Positions 20,459 to 30,606 of a stretch of 64,000 nucleotides of DNA are shown here, piece after piece. This stretch comes from Mesorhabditis belari (taxonomy: Eukaryota; Nematoda; Chromadorea; Rhabditida; Rhabditidae). Location: contig CAUEEP010000389.1 of assembly GCA_958450365.1 (NCBI GenBank), positions 150,001 to 214,000 on the forward strand. Reading direction: 5' to 3'. Within the stretch, counting starts at the first letter, position 1, and each line of letters opens with the position of its first letter. Position numbers and translations under genes: made by a program. Under the pieces are notes generated by a model that saw nothing but the letters and a program-made list of their open reading frames with translations, was not told the origin of the DNA and searched no databases.

Positions 20459-23400
20459 ATGAATTTTGGTTTTAGCGTGATCTCGGTCCCCCACGCACCT
20501 GTGGGGGACCGAACACCTGAGGATATGCGATCCAATGATGAAAGTGTAAAAGAAAGACCCCCCAACCCGGGAAGGCAAAGCCCCCAAGCGGAAGAGTGTG
20601 GGAGACCGGCTAAAAGAAAAAGTACGGAACCTGATTCCGAAAAAAGACCAAAGCCGCCCGCCCCGCCAAAAGAAATAGGCCGAGCCGACCCCAGCGCAGC
20701 GCGTAAGGCAAACCAAGAAGAAGACGACTCCACGCCTCGCTCCAACTCATCAAGAAGAAGAAGAACCCAGCCCACCAACGACTACAGCCCCGAAGATGAA
20801 TCCGAAGTGCCGCCCTCTCGTCGTCCGCGAGCCACCCGAGCTCCCCCTGGGTCCGCGCAGCCGCCACCGGCGCCGCATGTGTTGCCGCCGCTCTCGCCGC
20901 CGCCGCCAGGAACAGGACAACCGGGAACGCTCACCAACGACGATGACGACACCGACGACTACCCACTCGACCTGCCCCATCTCGACGCGACGTACCAATG
21001 TGGACTCTGCGCCAAGAAGCCGTATGTGCAGCAAGGAGGACTGACACGACATCTCCGCGATGCCCACCGAAAGCGGATCACTTTCCGCTGCCGTGGATGC
21101 CTTCGCGTCCTCCCTACCGTCAAGAATTGGAGGCCTCATCAGAAGACGTGCCCCGTGTCAGCAACCCCCGGGCCAGTGCAGACAGCTCAGCCAGCGCAGG
21201 CGCCAATCGTGCCACCACGTGTGCAGGTGCCAATCGTGCCACCGCGTGAGTCTGTGACTGAGCCTGTCTTGCCCGTGCCGACAACACCGATGCTGACACG
21301 CGCCTCTTCGCCGCCTCCAAGTCCTCCACTGCCACACGCTTCTCCGCCGCCTCCACCACCTACACACGCCTCTCCACAGATCCACAGACGTACCCAACAT
21401 CAAGCCGAATGGTGCCGCCGACTCCAAGCCATCACCGACGAAGCCGCCCTCAACGCTGCCCTTCAAGAACTCACCGCCGACGTCAAGAAGAAGAGTGCCT
21501 CCACCGACGACCAACGACCGCCTCGCCCGCCTCGTGCCCAACCCAATCGACGAGCGCCGCCACCAAGAACACGCCAAGGAAACCGCTACGACGCCAAGGA
21601 CGCCGCCCGGATCCAGAAGCTTTACCGCTCGTCACGACCTCGGGCCTTCCGGGAAGTGGTCGAGGCCGGTTCTCCCTTCTGCTCCCTCGCCAAGGACGAC
21701 CTCCACGCACACTTCAGCCACGTCTTCGCCCCATCACCACAACTCAATGGACCAATGCCGCTCGTCGTCCCCCACCAGCCAAACCCTATTACCGCTCCTG
21801 GGGACGACGACCCGCTTTCGGCTCCATTCACGGCTGAAGAAGTGTGGAAACGCCTCGTCCGCTGCTCCAACACGGCTCCCGGTCCAGACGGTGTCCGATA
21901 CGCGATGTGGAAGAAGTTCGACCTCGGTGCCCACGTCCTCTCCGCCCTTCTCAACGCCGTCCAACGCCTCGAGTGTGTTCCAGCCTCTTGGAACGACTCG
22001 ACCACGATTCTCATCCACAAGAAGGGCGACAAGTCGGACGTGAGCAACTGGCGCCCCATCACGCTCTCAAACACCGCCTCCAAGATCTTCGCGTCGTGCC
22101 TCTCCGCTCGTCTCGGTGCCTGGGCTGCTCGTCATCATCGCGTCTCATCGTCACAGAAAGGCTTCATGGCTGCTGATGGTTGCTCTGAGCACAACTTCGT
22201 CCTCCAGACGGTGACCAAGGATGCAAGAAGAACTCGTCGCACGGTGGCTGTCTCTTGGCTCGACCTCTCCAACGCCTTCGGTTCGGTGCCCCACGAGATG
22301 CTCTTCACCGCTCTCCACCTCGCCGGCCTCCACGACAACTCGATCCAGACGGTGCAGCGCCTCTACGCCAACGCAACCACGTGCATCAGAAGCTCCGATG
22401 GCCTCACCGTCCCAATCCGGATCCAGTCGGGAGTGAAGCAAGGATGTCCACTGAGCCCGATCGTCTTCAACCTGGCCCTCGAACCCATGCTGCGTGCTCT
22501 CCACTCGCTCAACCTCGGCTACCAGATGAACGCCCAAGAAGTGGATGTGCTCGCCTACGCCGACGACATTGCCCTCATCGCCAAGGATGCCAACAGCCTC
22601 TCTGCAATGCTCGACGTCGTCTCCACGGTTGCTGACTGGTCGGGTCTGAAGTTCAATGCCAAGAAGTGCGCCTCGCTCGTCATCGATGGTCGACAACACA
22701 CCGCTCTTCCCACCCAATTCCACATCCAAGCCAAGCCAATGGTCATGCTGAAGGAAGACGACACCTACGAACACCTCGGAGTGCCCACGGGATACCACAC
22801 CGCCCCATCCGCCGAACTTGCCCTGCAGAAGATGACTACCCACGTCGAAGCCATCGACAAATCTCTTCTCGCGCCGTGGCAAAAAGCGGATGCGGTCAAC
22901 ACATTCGTCCTCCCGTGCATCGCCTTCCACATCAAGAACGGTGTCGTCCCGAAGCAGCCCCTGACCGAATTCGACAACAGGCTGAAGGCTATCGGCAAGA
23001 AGTGGCTCAACCTTCCATCACGTGGCTCACCTGAAGTGCTCTACCTTTCCAACCAGATGGGTGGACTCGGCTTCATACCATTGAACCCGCTCTCCGATGT
23101 CTCCCAGCTGGTCCACGCCCACCGCCTTCTCTCCACCACCGACATGAAGCCAATTGCCTATGCCCAGCTCCGCGATGTGGTCAAAAAGAAGCTCAGACGT
23201 GCACCCGCCGACGCCGAACTCGCCCAATACCTCAATGGCCGCCTCGACGGTGACTTCGCCCAAGTGTCCTCCGACCTCTCCACGATGTGGTCTCGTCTCC
23301 GAGTGGCTACCCGTAGCCTCCACAAGTTCATGGACGTCAAGTGGGAATGGCTCGTCGACGCTCTCATCCTCCAGCTCAACGGTCAAACTCTTCCACCAAG

Positions 23401-24169
23401 AGCTGCCGAGTCATCTCTCCGACGTGCCATCCGCGACCACCATCACCGCCAGCTTCTCGCTAAGCCGGATCAAGGGAAGGTCTACACCGTCACCACGCTC
23501 TCCACTTCTTCCAACCACTTCATGCGTGACGGTGCCTTCACCCGCTTCGCTGACTGGCGCTTCCTTCACCGTGCCCGACTCGACTGCGTGCCTCTCAACG
23601 GGACTCGACGCTTCGGTCCAGGCGACAGACGGTGCCGACGATGTGCTCATCCAAACGAAACTCTGCCCCATGTGCTGTGCCACTGCAACCCGCACATGGT
23701 TGCAATCACCCGCCGACACAATGCCATCGTCGACCGTCTCGTCAAAGCCCTCAAGCCGCCAGTCACAAGCCAAGTCCGACTCAACCAACACGTGCCCAAC
23801 TTCGATGCGAAGTTCCGTCCCGACATCTTGATCGTCGACTCAACCCTCAAGACGGTGCAACTCATCGACGTCACGATGCCATTCGAGAACCGACCCGAAG
23901 CCTTCCAAGCCGCCCGCCAAGAAAAACAACGCAAGTACCAAACGATCGCCCAACACTTCGAAGCTCTCGGCTACTCGGTGATCCTCGACGCTTTCGTGGT
24001 CGGCCCGCTCGGTGGATGGGATCTCGCCAACGACGAACTCCTCAAGAAGCTTGGTGTCTCCTTCCGCTACGCACGTCTAATGAAGAAGCTGATGGTGTCG
24101 GATGCCGTGAAATGGAGCCGGGACATCTACGTCGAACACATCACTGGAACCCGCCAATACGACCCTTGA
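20459..24169 (+). CDS. family B1 zinc-finger/RT/restriction-like endonuclease protein
   Basis: Predicted 1236-aa protein for target-primed reverse transcription into U2. Start at ATG 20459, the first ATG, 43 nt into the element. Residues 1-170 are charged and Pro-rich. A C2H2 finger begins at C181/C184, followed by a second CCHC-like finger (FRCRGC...HQKTC, about 211-232). A Pro-rich linker leads to the RT: catalytic Asp about D602 (SWLDLSNAFGS), SGVKQGCPLSP, and YADD with D702/D703. The CCHC knuckle is C1059, C1062, H1071, C1074. RLE residues are P-D1122 and D1137 (LIDVTMPFEN). No RNase H domain is seen, unlike oomycete Utopia. No frame breaks, so this is a candidate active source. Confidence 0.92.
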   Translation: MNFGFSVISVPHAPVGDRTPEDMRSNDESVKERPPNPGRQSPQAEECGRPAKRKSTEPDSEKRPKPPAPPKEIGRADPSAARKANQEEDDSTPRSNSSRRRRTQPTNDYSPEDESEVPPSRRPRATRAPPGSAQPPPAPHVLPPLSPPPPGTGQPGTLTNDDDDTDDYPLDLPHLDATYQCGLCAKKPYVQQGGLTRHLRDAHRKRITFRCRGCLRVLPTVKNWRPHQKTCPVSATPGPVQTAQPAQAPIVPPRVQVPIVPPRESVTEPVLPVPTTPMLTRASSPPPSPPLPHASPPPPPPTHASPQIHRRTQHQAEWCRRLQAITDEAALNAALQELTADVKKKSASTDDQRPPRPPRAQPNRRAPPPRTRQGNRYDAKDAARIQKLYRSSRPRAFREVVEAGSPFCSLAKDDLHAHFSHVFAPSPQLNGPMPLVVPHQPNPITAPGDDDPLSAPFTAEEVWKRLVRCSNTAPGPDGVRYAMWKKFDLGAHVLSALLNAVQRLECVPASWNDSTTILIHKKGDKSDVSNWRPITLSNTASKIFASCLSARLGAWAARHHRVSSSQKGFMAADGCSEHNFVLQTVTKDARRTRRTVAVSWLDLSNAFGSVPHEMLFTALHLAGLHDNSIQTVQRLYANATTCIRSSDGLTVPIRIQSGVKQGCPLSPIVFNLALEPMLRALHSLNLGYQMNAQEVDVLAYADDIALIAKDANSLSAMLDVVSTVADWSGLKFNAKKCASLVIDGRQHTALPTQFHIQAKPMVMLKEDDTYEHLGVPTGYHTAPSAELALQKMTTHVEAIDKSLLAPWQKADAVNTFVLPCIAFHIKNGVVPKQPLTEFDNRLKAIGKKWLNLPSRGSPEVLYLSNQMGGLGFIPLNPLSDVSQLVHAHRLLSTTDMKPIAYAQLRDVVKKKLRRAPADAELAQYLNGRLDGDFAQVSSDLSTMWSRLRVATRSLHKFMDVKWEWLVDALILQLNGQTLPPRAAESSLRRAIRDHHHRQLLAKPDQGKVYTVTTLSTSSNHFMRDGAFTRFADWRFLHRARLDCVPLNGTRRFGPGDRRCRRCAHPNETLPHVLCHCNPHMVAITRRHNAIVDRLVKALKPPVTSQVRLNQHVPNFDAKFRPDILIVDSTLKTVQLIDVTMPFENRPEAFQAARQEKQRKYQTIAQHFEALGYSVILDAFVVGPLGGWDLANDELLKKLGVSFRYARLMKKLMVSDAVKWSRDIYVEHITGTRQYDP
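20483..20512 (+). promoter_or_regulatory. 12-bp hairpin just after the B1 start codon
   Basis: TCGGTCCCCCAC-gcacct-GTGGGGGACCGA is a perfect 12-bp stem beginning 24 nt after the ATG. It is kept at 50213-50242 (with a loop change) and 54336-54365. It may affect translation or RNP assembly; the role is inferred. Confidence 0.7.
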
Positions 24170-24795
24170 GTTCTTAGTCTTCTCTTCTTTCTTGCTTTCT
24201 TGTTGTCTTTCTCTTTTGTCTCCTCCTAGCCAAAATCATCCCTATCTTGCCTTGCGATCAAATATCTGTGATAATGCATCTCACATATCTCTCATATCTA
24301 ACTTTCGTTCCGACTTTCATTTAGTCTTGTGTTTTCCTATAGGTTCATAACATTTATTGCTTTGTGCTCTAATGTTCTATATTCTACTCAACATTTCTAT
24401 CTGTGCATACCTCTTCTCATGGTTTCCTAATTCACTAGGCCCATCTACTATTCCTCATTCAACCCTTTCTGTGTTTGCATATACCCTATGTTTTCTTAAA
24501 TGTGGGTTCATACATTTCCTGTATTTTAATCCGTTGTGATAGACCGGCTGGGGTTTTGTACCATGCCCATCATGCACTGAAATAAACTTCCTCTGTTCTT
24601 ATCGGCTTAATAGGCTTTTGGACTCGTAAATCTCGGAGATACTTCAGAGCAATCTGTCGGTCGAGTGGAAGACGAAAGCCCATAGTTTTGGACTCATCAG
24701 TCTCGGAGATACTTCAGAGAAATCTGTCGGTCGAGCGGAGGACGAAACTCATTGAGCTGTGCGGAGCAGGGAAAAACGTTGATTGGAACCACTGG

Positions 24796-24848
24796 CTTCT
24801 GGCCTCTGGCTAAGATCAATGTGGAGTATCTGTTCTTATCGGCTTAAT
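24796..24848 (+). pseudogene. U2 snRNA 5' fragment inside composite element
   Basis: U2 nt 5-57 with GTGGAGTA replacing GTGTAGTA, a change in the branch-site recognition region shared by all four composites. It includes a perfect 20-bp target (24829-24848), which therefore lies inside the element. Confidence 0.88.
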
Positions 24849-24897
24849 TGGTGATTTTGTGAAAGCAGCATTGCTGGAACAAATCCCGATTGATGTC
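24835..24897 (+). promoter_or_regulatory. target/stem-loop module (N2 version)
   Basis: The final bases of the U2 target form the stem. TTAATTGG (24844-24851) pairs with CCGATTGA (24886-24893), including two G-T pairs. The inner hairpin is AGCA-gcat-TGCT instead of GGCA-gcat-TGCC, a compensatory pair change. ATG-TCG-GGC follows at 24893. Confidence 0.7.
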
Positions 24898-25727
24898 GGG
24901 CAAAGCAGAGAAAAACTTTGATTGGATCCAGGGCCCCTCCTCACTCCACTCTTCATGGGCCCCTCTGCTGATGGTGAAGAATCTCGTCGTTCTCCTCTCG
25001 TCAAGAACTCTCTGTTGCCAAAGAAGGACGGTGATCCGATGCTGCCCCCTCCCAGGCTCTGATGGTGTGTGCCGATGCGCAATGCCTAAACCCTAGGCAC
25101 CACCTGAAGATGTCTGGGAGCCCCGCCTCTCGACTCACGCCTCTCCAAGACTTCGCTGCTGCCAAGAAAGGATGTTGATTCGACGCTGCCGTCTGCCAAA
25201 CTCTGATGGTGTGTGCCGCCGCTTTATGCCAACCCCAGGCACCACCTGAAGATGCCCGGATGGTCCGCCTTTCGTCTCACACCCTGCCGGCCCCGACGGT
25301 GAAGAAATGTGCGACTCATCAAAGAAGAAGAAGAGATTCGGCCCCCTGCGATCTTGATGATGGTGCCGCCGCTCAATGCCTAAACCCTAGGCGCCATCTG
25401 ATAGTGAACATGCCCGACGACTCCCCTCACCTGCACGACGGTCCTGAAGAGCCTCTCCACGTCCAAAGAAGCGATCATTCATCTTTTTCCTTTCGATTCT
25501 GATGTCTTATTCTTGCAACATTTTTTGTTTTTCCTCAAAATGTTTGTGACTATCTCATGCAAGTACTGTATCTGGTATAAGCATCTTTATTTCCTGAATG
25601 TATGCAACTCAATTGGTTGTATTTCTCATTGACTCTTCACTGTAAACCTTGTGATAGACCGGCTGGGGTTCGTACCATGCCCATCAACATTCGCTGAATA
25701 AACTTAATCTGTTCTTATCGGCTTAAT

Positions 25728-25858
25728 CTCCGGTACGAGTTCTATTGAACTCATCGAGATTAATCAATTTTTGGAACGGGTACGGTTTGTAGAAGCTTGC
25801 TTCTCGCCGTACAGCGTCGGCCCGCTATTGCACTTACCGGCGGGATCGGCGCACACCC
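25728..25858 (+). pseudogene. U2: U2 snRNA gene, 3' part (interrupted)
   Basis: Right end of the U2 gene that received the 9144-25707 chain. The target copy 25708-25727 is immediately upstream. Confidence 0.92.
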
Positions 25859-25976
25859 CCAGTGATGGGGGAACAAAATAAAGAACGAAAAACAAAGCGC
25901 AAAGCGACAGTCTTCCTTTATTTTATCGAAACCTACAAGCAAACCATCATCTTTACTCTACCGGCGAAAAGCAAAA

Positions 25977-26095
25977 AGCTTACGACACTCGGGATTCCCA
26001 AGCCGTCTCCGATCCAAGTACTAACCGAGCCCAACGTTGCTTAACTTGGCAGATCGGACGGGATGCCGTGTTTTCAACGTGGTATGGTCGTAAGC
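25977..26095 (-). rRNA. 5S: 5S rRNA
   Basis: Complete minus-strand copy. The SL1 gene that should follow on the + strand is lost in the deletion at 26211. Confidence 0.97.
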
Positions 26096-26129
26096 GAGTG
26101 CTGGGCGGTGAAAGACGGTTGAAATAGTT

Positions 26130-26209
26130 GAAAGGAAAGAAAGGAAAGAAAGGAAAGAAAGGAAAGAAAGAAAGAAAGGAAAGAAAGAAAGAAAGAAAGA
26201 GAGAGAAAG
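26130..26209 (+). repeat. GGAAAGAAA microsatellite
   Basis: Short version, followed within 2 bp by the deletion junction. Confidence 0.93.
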
Positions 26210-26216
26210 CTCATCA

Positions 26217-28523
26217 TCCAACACCGCGCCTGGTCCGGACCTCCTTCGCTACGCCGTGTGGAAGAAGTACGACAACGGTGCACACATCCTTGCCTCGCTC
26301 TTCAACGCTTGTCACCGACTACATCACGTGCCAGCGAAATGGAATCAATCCTCGACGGTGCTGCTCCACAAGAAGGGCGACAAAAGAGAAGTTAACAACT
26401 GGAGACCTATCTCCATGTCCAACACTATTTCAAAGGTTTACACTTCAACTTTAGCAAATCGTCTTGGGAAGTGGGCAAGCCGCCATGGACGTATCTCCAA
26501 ATCGCAGAAGGGCTTCGTGGCAGCTGATGGATGTGCAGAACACAACTTCGTTCTCCAATCGACCATCGTAGACGCGCAACGGAACCGAAAACAAGTTTCA
26601 ATGGCATGGCTTGACTTAACAAATGCTTTTGGTAGTGTCCCACATCAATCCATTTTCAGTGCCCTCAAGTACGCCGGACTCAACAACACTGCCATCGATG
26701 TCATCCGCCGTCTCTATGCCAACTGCTCTACAACCATCCGAAGCTCTACTGGTCCCACCCACGACATCCCAATTCAGGCAGGAGTAAAGCAGGGTTGTCC
26801 TTTGTCACCCATTATCTTTAATTTAACACTTGAGCCACTCCTCCGCGCCGTCTCCAAAGTCAACAACGGATACAAGATGCATGGACGAAATGTGGATGTG
26901 CTAGCCTACGCGGACGACCTTGCGGTAATCACAGGTACCCCAACCCAACTTCAGAAAACACTCGATGTCGTCTCCTCGGCAGCTGACTGGTTAGGGCTGA
27001 AGTTCAATTCGAAGAAGTGCGCCAGCCTCTGCATCGATGGGAAGAAGAAACAAGCGCTCAACAACCGACTACGAGTACAAGGGGAGTTTATAGCCGTCCA
27101 CTCTGAGGACGACCTATATGAACACCTAGGCACACCAACCGGCTATCACTCCGCCCCCAGCGCTCAGAAGGTGATTGAGAAGATGACCGCCCAGCTCGAC
27201 GCCCTCGACTCCTCGTTACTCGCTCCATGGCAGAAGGCCGACGCCATCAACACCTTTGTTTTACCGTGTATCTCTTTTCATCTAAAAAATGGTGTTGTAG
27301 CAAAAAAGCCACTTACAGCATTCGACAACAAGCTCAAGGCCGTCGCCAAGAAATGGATGAATCTGCCGGAACGAGCCAGCCCAGAAGTCATCTACCTCTC
27401 CAGTCAGATGGGTGGCTTAGGACTACAGAAAATTTCAGTACTGGCGGATGTCTCCAAACTTGTGCACGGCCTCCGACTACTCACCTCACCAGATGTCAAG
27501 GATTTCGCCGCAGCCTGCCTCCACGAGACGGTGACCAAACGACTTCGGAGAGCGATACGTAACGAACAAGAAATTACTCAGTATCTGAACGGTTCAATGG
27601 AAGGCGATTTCAGGCTTGAGTCCAGCGACATCACCAACATGTGGATCCGACTACGCAAAGCGACTCGAAGACTGAAGGCGAAGATGGACATCGAATGGAA
27701 ATGGGAATCTGGAAAAGTTAACCTCTTATTAAACAAAACCCAACTTCCAGCCTCAACCGTCGAATACTCCCTTCGCTGTGCTGTCCGAGAGTTCTACCGA
27801 CAGAGCCTCATCTCCAAGCCGGATCAGGGAAAAGTTTATAGCCTTACGACCAGTTCAAACTGCTCGAACCACTTTCTGCAAGCGGGTCAATTCACCCGTT
27901 TTGCAGACTGGAGATTTATCCATCGAGCACGTTTGGACTGTGTCCCCCTGAATGCCACTAAGAGATTTGGTAATGGAAACAAAAGTTGCAGGCGATGTGG
28001 ACACGCGTCCGAAACTCTTCCCCACGTATTGTGCCATTGCAAGCCCCATCTCGCGACGATCACCCGAAGACACAACACCATCTTGGACCGACTCGTAAAG
28101 GCTGTTAAGATTCCTGAAACTTCACTAATGCGTATTAACCAACAAGTTCCAGGCATTAACTCCGACCTACGGCCCGACCTTGTCATCCAGGACGATCAAG
28201 CCAAGACGGTGACCATCATCGATGTGACAATGCCCTTCGAGAACCGCGTGGACGCCTTCATCAACTCCAGACAAGAGAAGCTTCGGAAGTACGACGACAT
28301 CGCCAACCAACTCCGAGCCCTCAACTACGACGTCTATCTGGATGCTTTTACGGTCGGCCCTCTTGGTGGATGGTGTTTAAATAATGACATTATACTTAGA
28401 AAACTCGGCGTCTCACTGCGATACGGTCAACTCATGAAAAAACTGATGGTCTCCGATGCAATCAAATGGTCGCGCGACATATACGTGGAACATCTGACAG
28501 GAAATAAGCAATATGTTGATTAA
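26217..28523 (+). pseudogene. family A RT/RLE protein, N-terminus missing
   Basis: Open frame without internal stops from SNTAPGPDLLRYAVWKK to the native stop at 28521-28523. All RT motifs from NWRPISMSN onward, the YADD, the CRRC...H...C knuckle and the RLE residues are present. The zinc fingers and the front of RT are gone and no native start remains. Sister of 60078-62385, which has an extra frameshift. Confidence 0.87.
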
Positions 28524-28755
28524 ACAGAGAGAAGTTCTTACTTGTTGTCCTACACTCATTATTATTTGAATTTGTCATTTTTCTCAAAAATTGTTATATC
28601 TTAAAACAATTTTCTATATATTCTATTGTGATTTATTGACCTTATCGCTTCACTATATGCAAGTACCTCTATTTGTATTTGTATTCATCAATTCTAGTGC
28701 CATCGGGCATCATATATTATTTGAAATTTTACAACATTCACTGAATAAAACTTCC
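26217..28755 (+). mobile_element. family A retrotransposon, 5'-deleted
   Basis: Unit sequence ends at AAAGCT (26211). A 5-bp filler follows, then family A begins inside RT (TCCAACACCGCGCC). The 3' end is at 28755, before target copy 28756-28775, and the 3' UTR is 28524-28755. The left junction is repeated at 60072-60078. Confidence 0.9.
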
Positions 28756-28775
28756 TCTGTTCTTATCGGCTTAAT

Positions 28776-29878
28776 AGGCTTTTGGACTCGTAAATCTCGG
28801 AGATACTTCAGAGCAATCTGTCGGTCGAGTAGAAGACGAAAGCCCATAGTTTTGGACTCATCAGTCTCGGAGATACTTCAGAGAAATCTGTCGGTCGAGC
28901 GGAGGACGAAACTCATTGAGCCGTGCGGAGCAGGGAAAAACGTTGATTGGAACCACTGGCTTCTGGCCTCTGGCTAAGATCAATGTGGAGTATCTGTCCT
29001 TATCGGCTTAATTGGTGATTTTGTGAAAGCAGCATTGCTGGAACAAATCCCGATTGATGTCGGGCAAAGCAGAGAAAACTTTGATTGGATCCAGGGCCCC
29101 TCGTCACTCCACTCTTCATGGGCCCCTCTGCTGATGGTGAAGAATCTCGTCGTTCTCCTCTCGTCAAGAACTCTCCGTTGCCAAAGAAGGACGGTGATCC
29201 GATGCTGCCCCCTGCCAGGCTCTGATGATGTGTGCCGCTGCGCAATGCCTAAACCCTAGGCACCACCTGAAGATGTCTGGGAGCCCCGCCTCTCGACTCA
29301 CGCCTCTCCAAGACTTCGCTGCTGCCAAGAAAGGATGTTGATTCGACGCTGCCGTCTGCCAAACTCTGATGGTGTGTGCCGCCGCTTTATGCCAACCCCA
29401 GGCACCACCTGAAGATGCCCGGATGGTCCGCCTTTCGTCTCACACCCTGCCGGCCCCGACGGTGAAGAAATGTGCGACTCATCAAAGAAGAAGAAGAGAT
29501 TCGGCCCCCTGCGATCTTGATGATGGTGCCGCCGCTCAATGCCTAAACCCTAGGCGCCATCTGATAGTGAACATGCCCGACGACTCCCCTCACCTGCACG
29601 ACGGTCCTGAAGAGCCTCTCCACGTCCAAAGAAGCGATCATTCATCTTTTTCCTTTCGATTCTGATGTCTTATTCTTGCAACATTTTTTGTTTTTCCTCA
29701 AAATGTTTGTGACTATCTCATGCAAGTACTTTATCTGGTATAAGCATCTTTATTTCCTGAATGTATGCAACTCAATTTGTCTATTGGTTGTATTTCTCAT
29801 TGACTCTTCACTGTAAACCTTGTGATAGACCGGCTGGGGTTCGTACCATGCCCATCAACATTCGCTGAATAAACTTAA
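28776..29878 (+). mobile_element. composite non-autonomous element: N1 5' end + U2 fragment + N2
   Basis: A 1103-bp copy inserted behind a family A element, between target copies 28756-28775 and 29879-29898. The internal target at 28993-29012 has one change (TCTGTCCTTATCGG). N2 here keeps 8 bp (in CTCAATTTGTCTATTGG) that the copy at 24849 lacks. The stem-loop module is at 29008-29057. Confidence 0.82.
28960..29012 (+). pseudogene. U2 snRNA 5' fragment inside composite element
   Basis: U2 nt 5-57 with the shared GTGGAGTA change plus a T-to-C change in the target. Confidence 0.86.
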
Positions 29879-29898
29879 TCTGTTCTTATCGGCTTAAT

Positions 29899-30029
29899 CT
29901 CCGGTACGAGTTCTATTGAACTCATCGAGATTAATCAATTTTTGGAACGGGTACGGTTTGTAGAAGCTTGCTTCTCGCCGTACAGCGTCGGCCCGCTATT
30001 GCACTTACCGGCGGGATCGGCGCACACCC
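29899..30029 (+). pseudogene. U2: U2 snRNA gene, 3' part (interrupted)
   Basis: U2 nt 58-188 with the Sm site and both 3' stem-loops, after target copy 29879-29898. Confidence 0.92.
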
Positions 30030-30147
30030 CCAGTGATGGGGGAACAAAATAAAGAACGAAAAACAAAGCGCAAAGCGACAGTCTTCCTTTATTTTATCGA
30101 AACCTACAAGCAAACCATCATCTTTACTCTACCGGCGAAAAGCAAAA

Positions 30148-30266
30148 AGCTTACGACACTCGGGATTCCCAAGCCGTCTCCGATCCAAGTACTAACCGAG
30201 CCCAACGTTGCTTAACTTGGCAGATCGGACGGGATGCCGTGTTTTCAACGTGGTATGGTCGTAAGC
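30148..30266 (-). rRNA. 5S: 5S rRNA
   Basis: Complete minus-strand copy with a T5 run after its 3' end. Confidence 0.97.
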
Positions 30267-30300
30267 GAGTGCTGGGCGGTGAAAGACGGTTGAAATAGTT

Positions 30301-30385
30301 GAAAGGAAAGAAAGGAAAGAAAGGAAAGAAAGGAAAGAAAGGAAAGAAAGAAAGAAAGGAAAGAAAGAAAGAAAGAGAGAGAAAG
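30301..30385 (+). repeat. GGAAAGAAA microsatellite
   Basis: Purine repeat, with one GAAA fewer near the right edge than most units. Confidence 0.93.
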
Positions 30386-30509
30386 CTATCCTTTATCACC
30401 GAAGAGACGCGAGACGACGCGACTGTGTGCACCTTTTGTGTGTCTCGTAGGAAAAAGCGGCTGCTGGCCTACGACCTCTACACATAGCGCCACAGAGATC
30501 TCCCACTTC

Positions 30510-30606
30510 GGTTTAATTACCCAAGTTTGAGGTTAGCATTAACCCCAAGACCTTGTAAAAGTGTCTTGATAAAATTTTGGAACGCATCCCCGTCAAGGGG
30601 ATGCAC
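30510..30606 (+). ncRNA. SL1: SL1 spliced leader RNA
   Basis: Complete gene with T4 Sm site, donor GT and 3' hairpin. Confidence 0.97.

Larger units (their letters stand above)
20416..24591 (+). mobile_element. family B1 retrotransposon, full length
   Basis: A 4176-bp element between target copies 20396-20415 and 24592-24611. It has a very short 43-bp 5' leader, one long open frame and a 422-bp 3' UTR (24170-24591) ending AATAAACTTCC. It is near-identical to 54269-58444 (two differences noticed by eye), so it was recently copied as part of a larger duplication. Confidence 0.93.
24612..25707 (+). mobile_element. composite non-autonomous element: N1 5' end + U2 fragment + N2
   Basis: A 1096-bp insertion between target copies 24592-24611 and 25708-25727. 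It is built from 184 bp of the N1 5' end (with the 70-bp repeat), U2 nt 5-57 (24796-24848), and the 859-bp N2 body (24849-25707). N2 has no long frame. It has GACGGTGAAGAAA- and CCTAGGC-type repeats and a 3' end identical over more than 50 bp to family C (GATAGACCGGCTGGGG onward). The same joins occur at 28776, 49152 and 58465, so the composite behaves as a unit. Confidence 0.82.
20396..28958 (+). repeat. segmental duplication, copy 1
   Basis: About 8.56 kb that recurs at 54249-62820: B1, composite, U2 3' half, 5S, microsatellite, truncated A, and the 5' end of N1. The offset is 33853, changing to 33861 and 33862 through two small indels. Confidence 0.9.

Noticed and set aside
22151..22930. 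Long minus-strand open frames opposite the RT genes
   Set aside because: They mirror GC-rich codon use of the + strand genes and have no recognisable domains.
20459..24169. RNase H domain as in oomycete Utopia
   Set aside because: No D-E-D-D type motif block recognised between the zinc fingers and RT in any family.
20416..24591. Keno-like (Tx1 clade) U2 element
   Set aside because: No N-terminal AP endonuclease; the protein has a C-terminal CCHC knuckle and PD...D restriction-like endonuclease.
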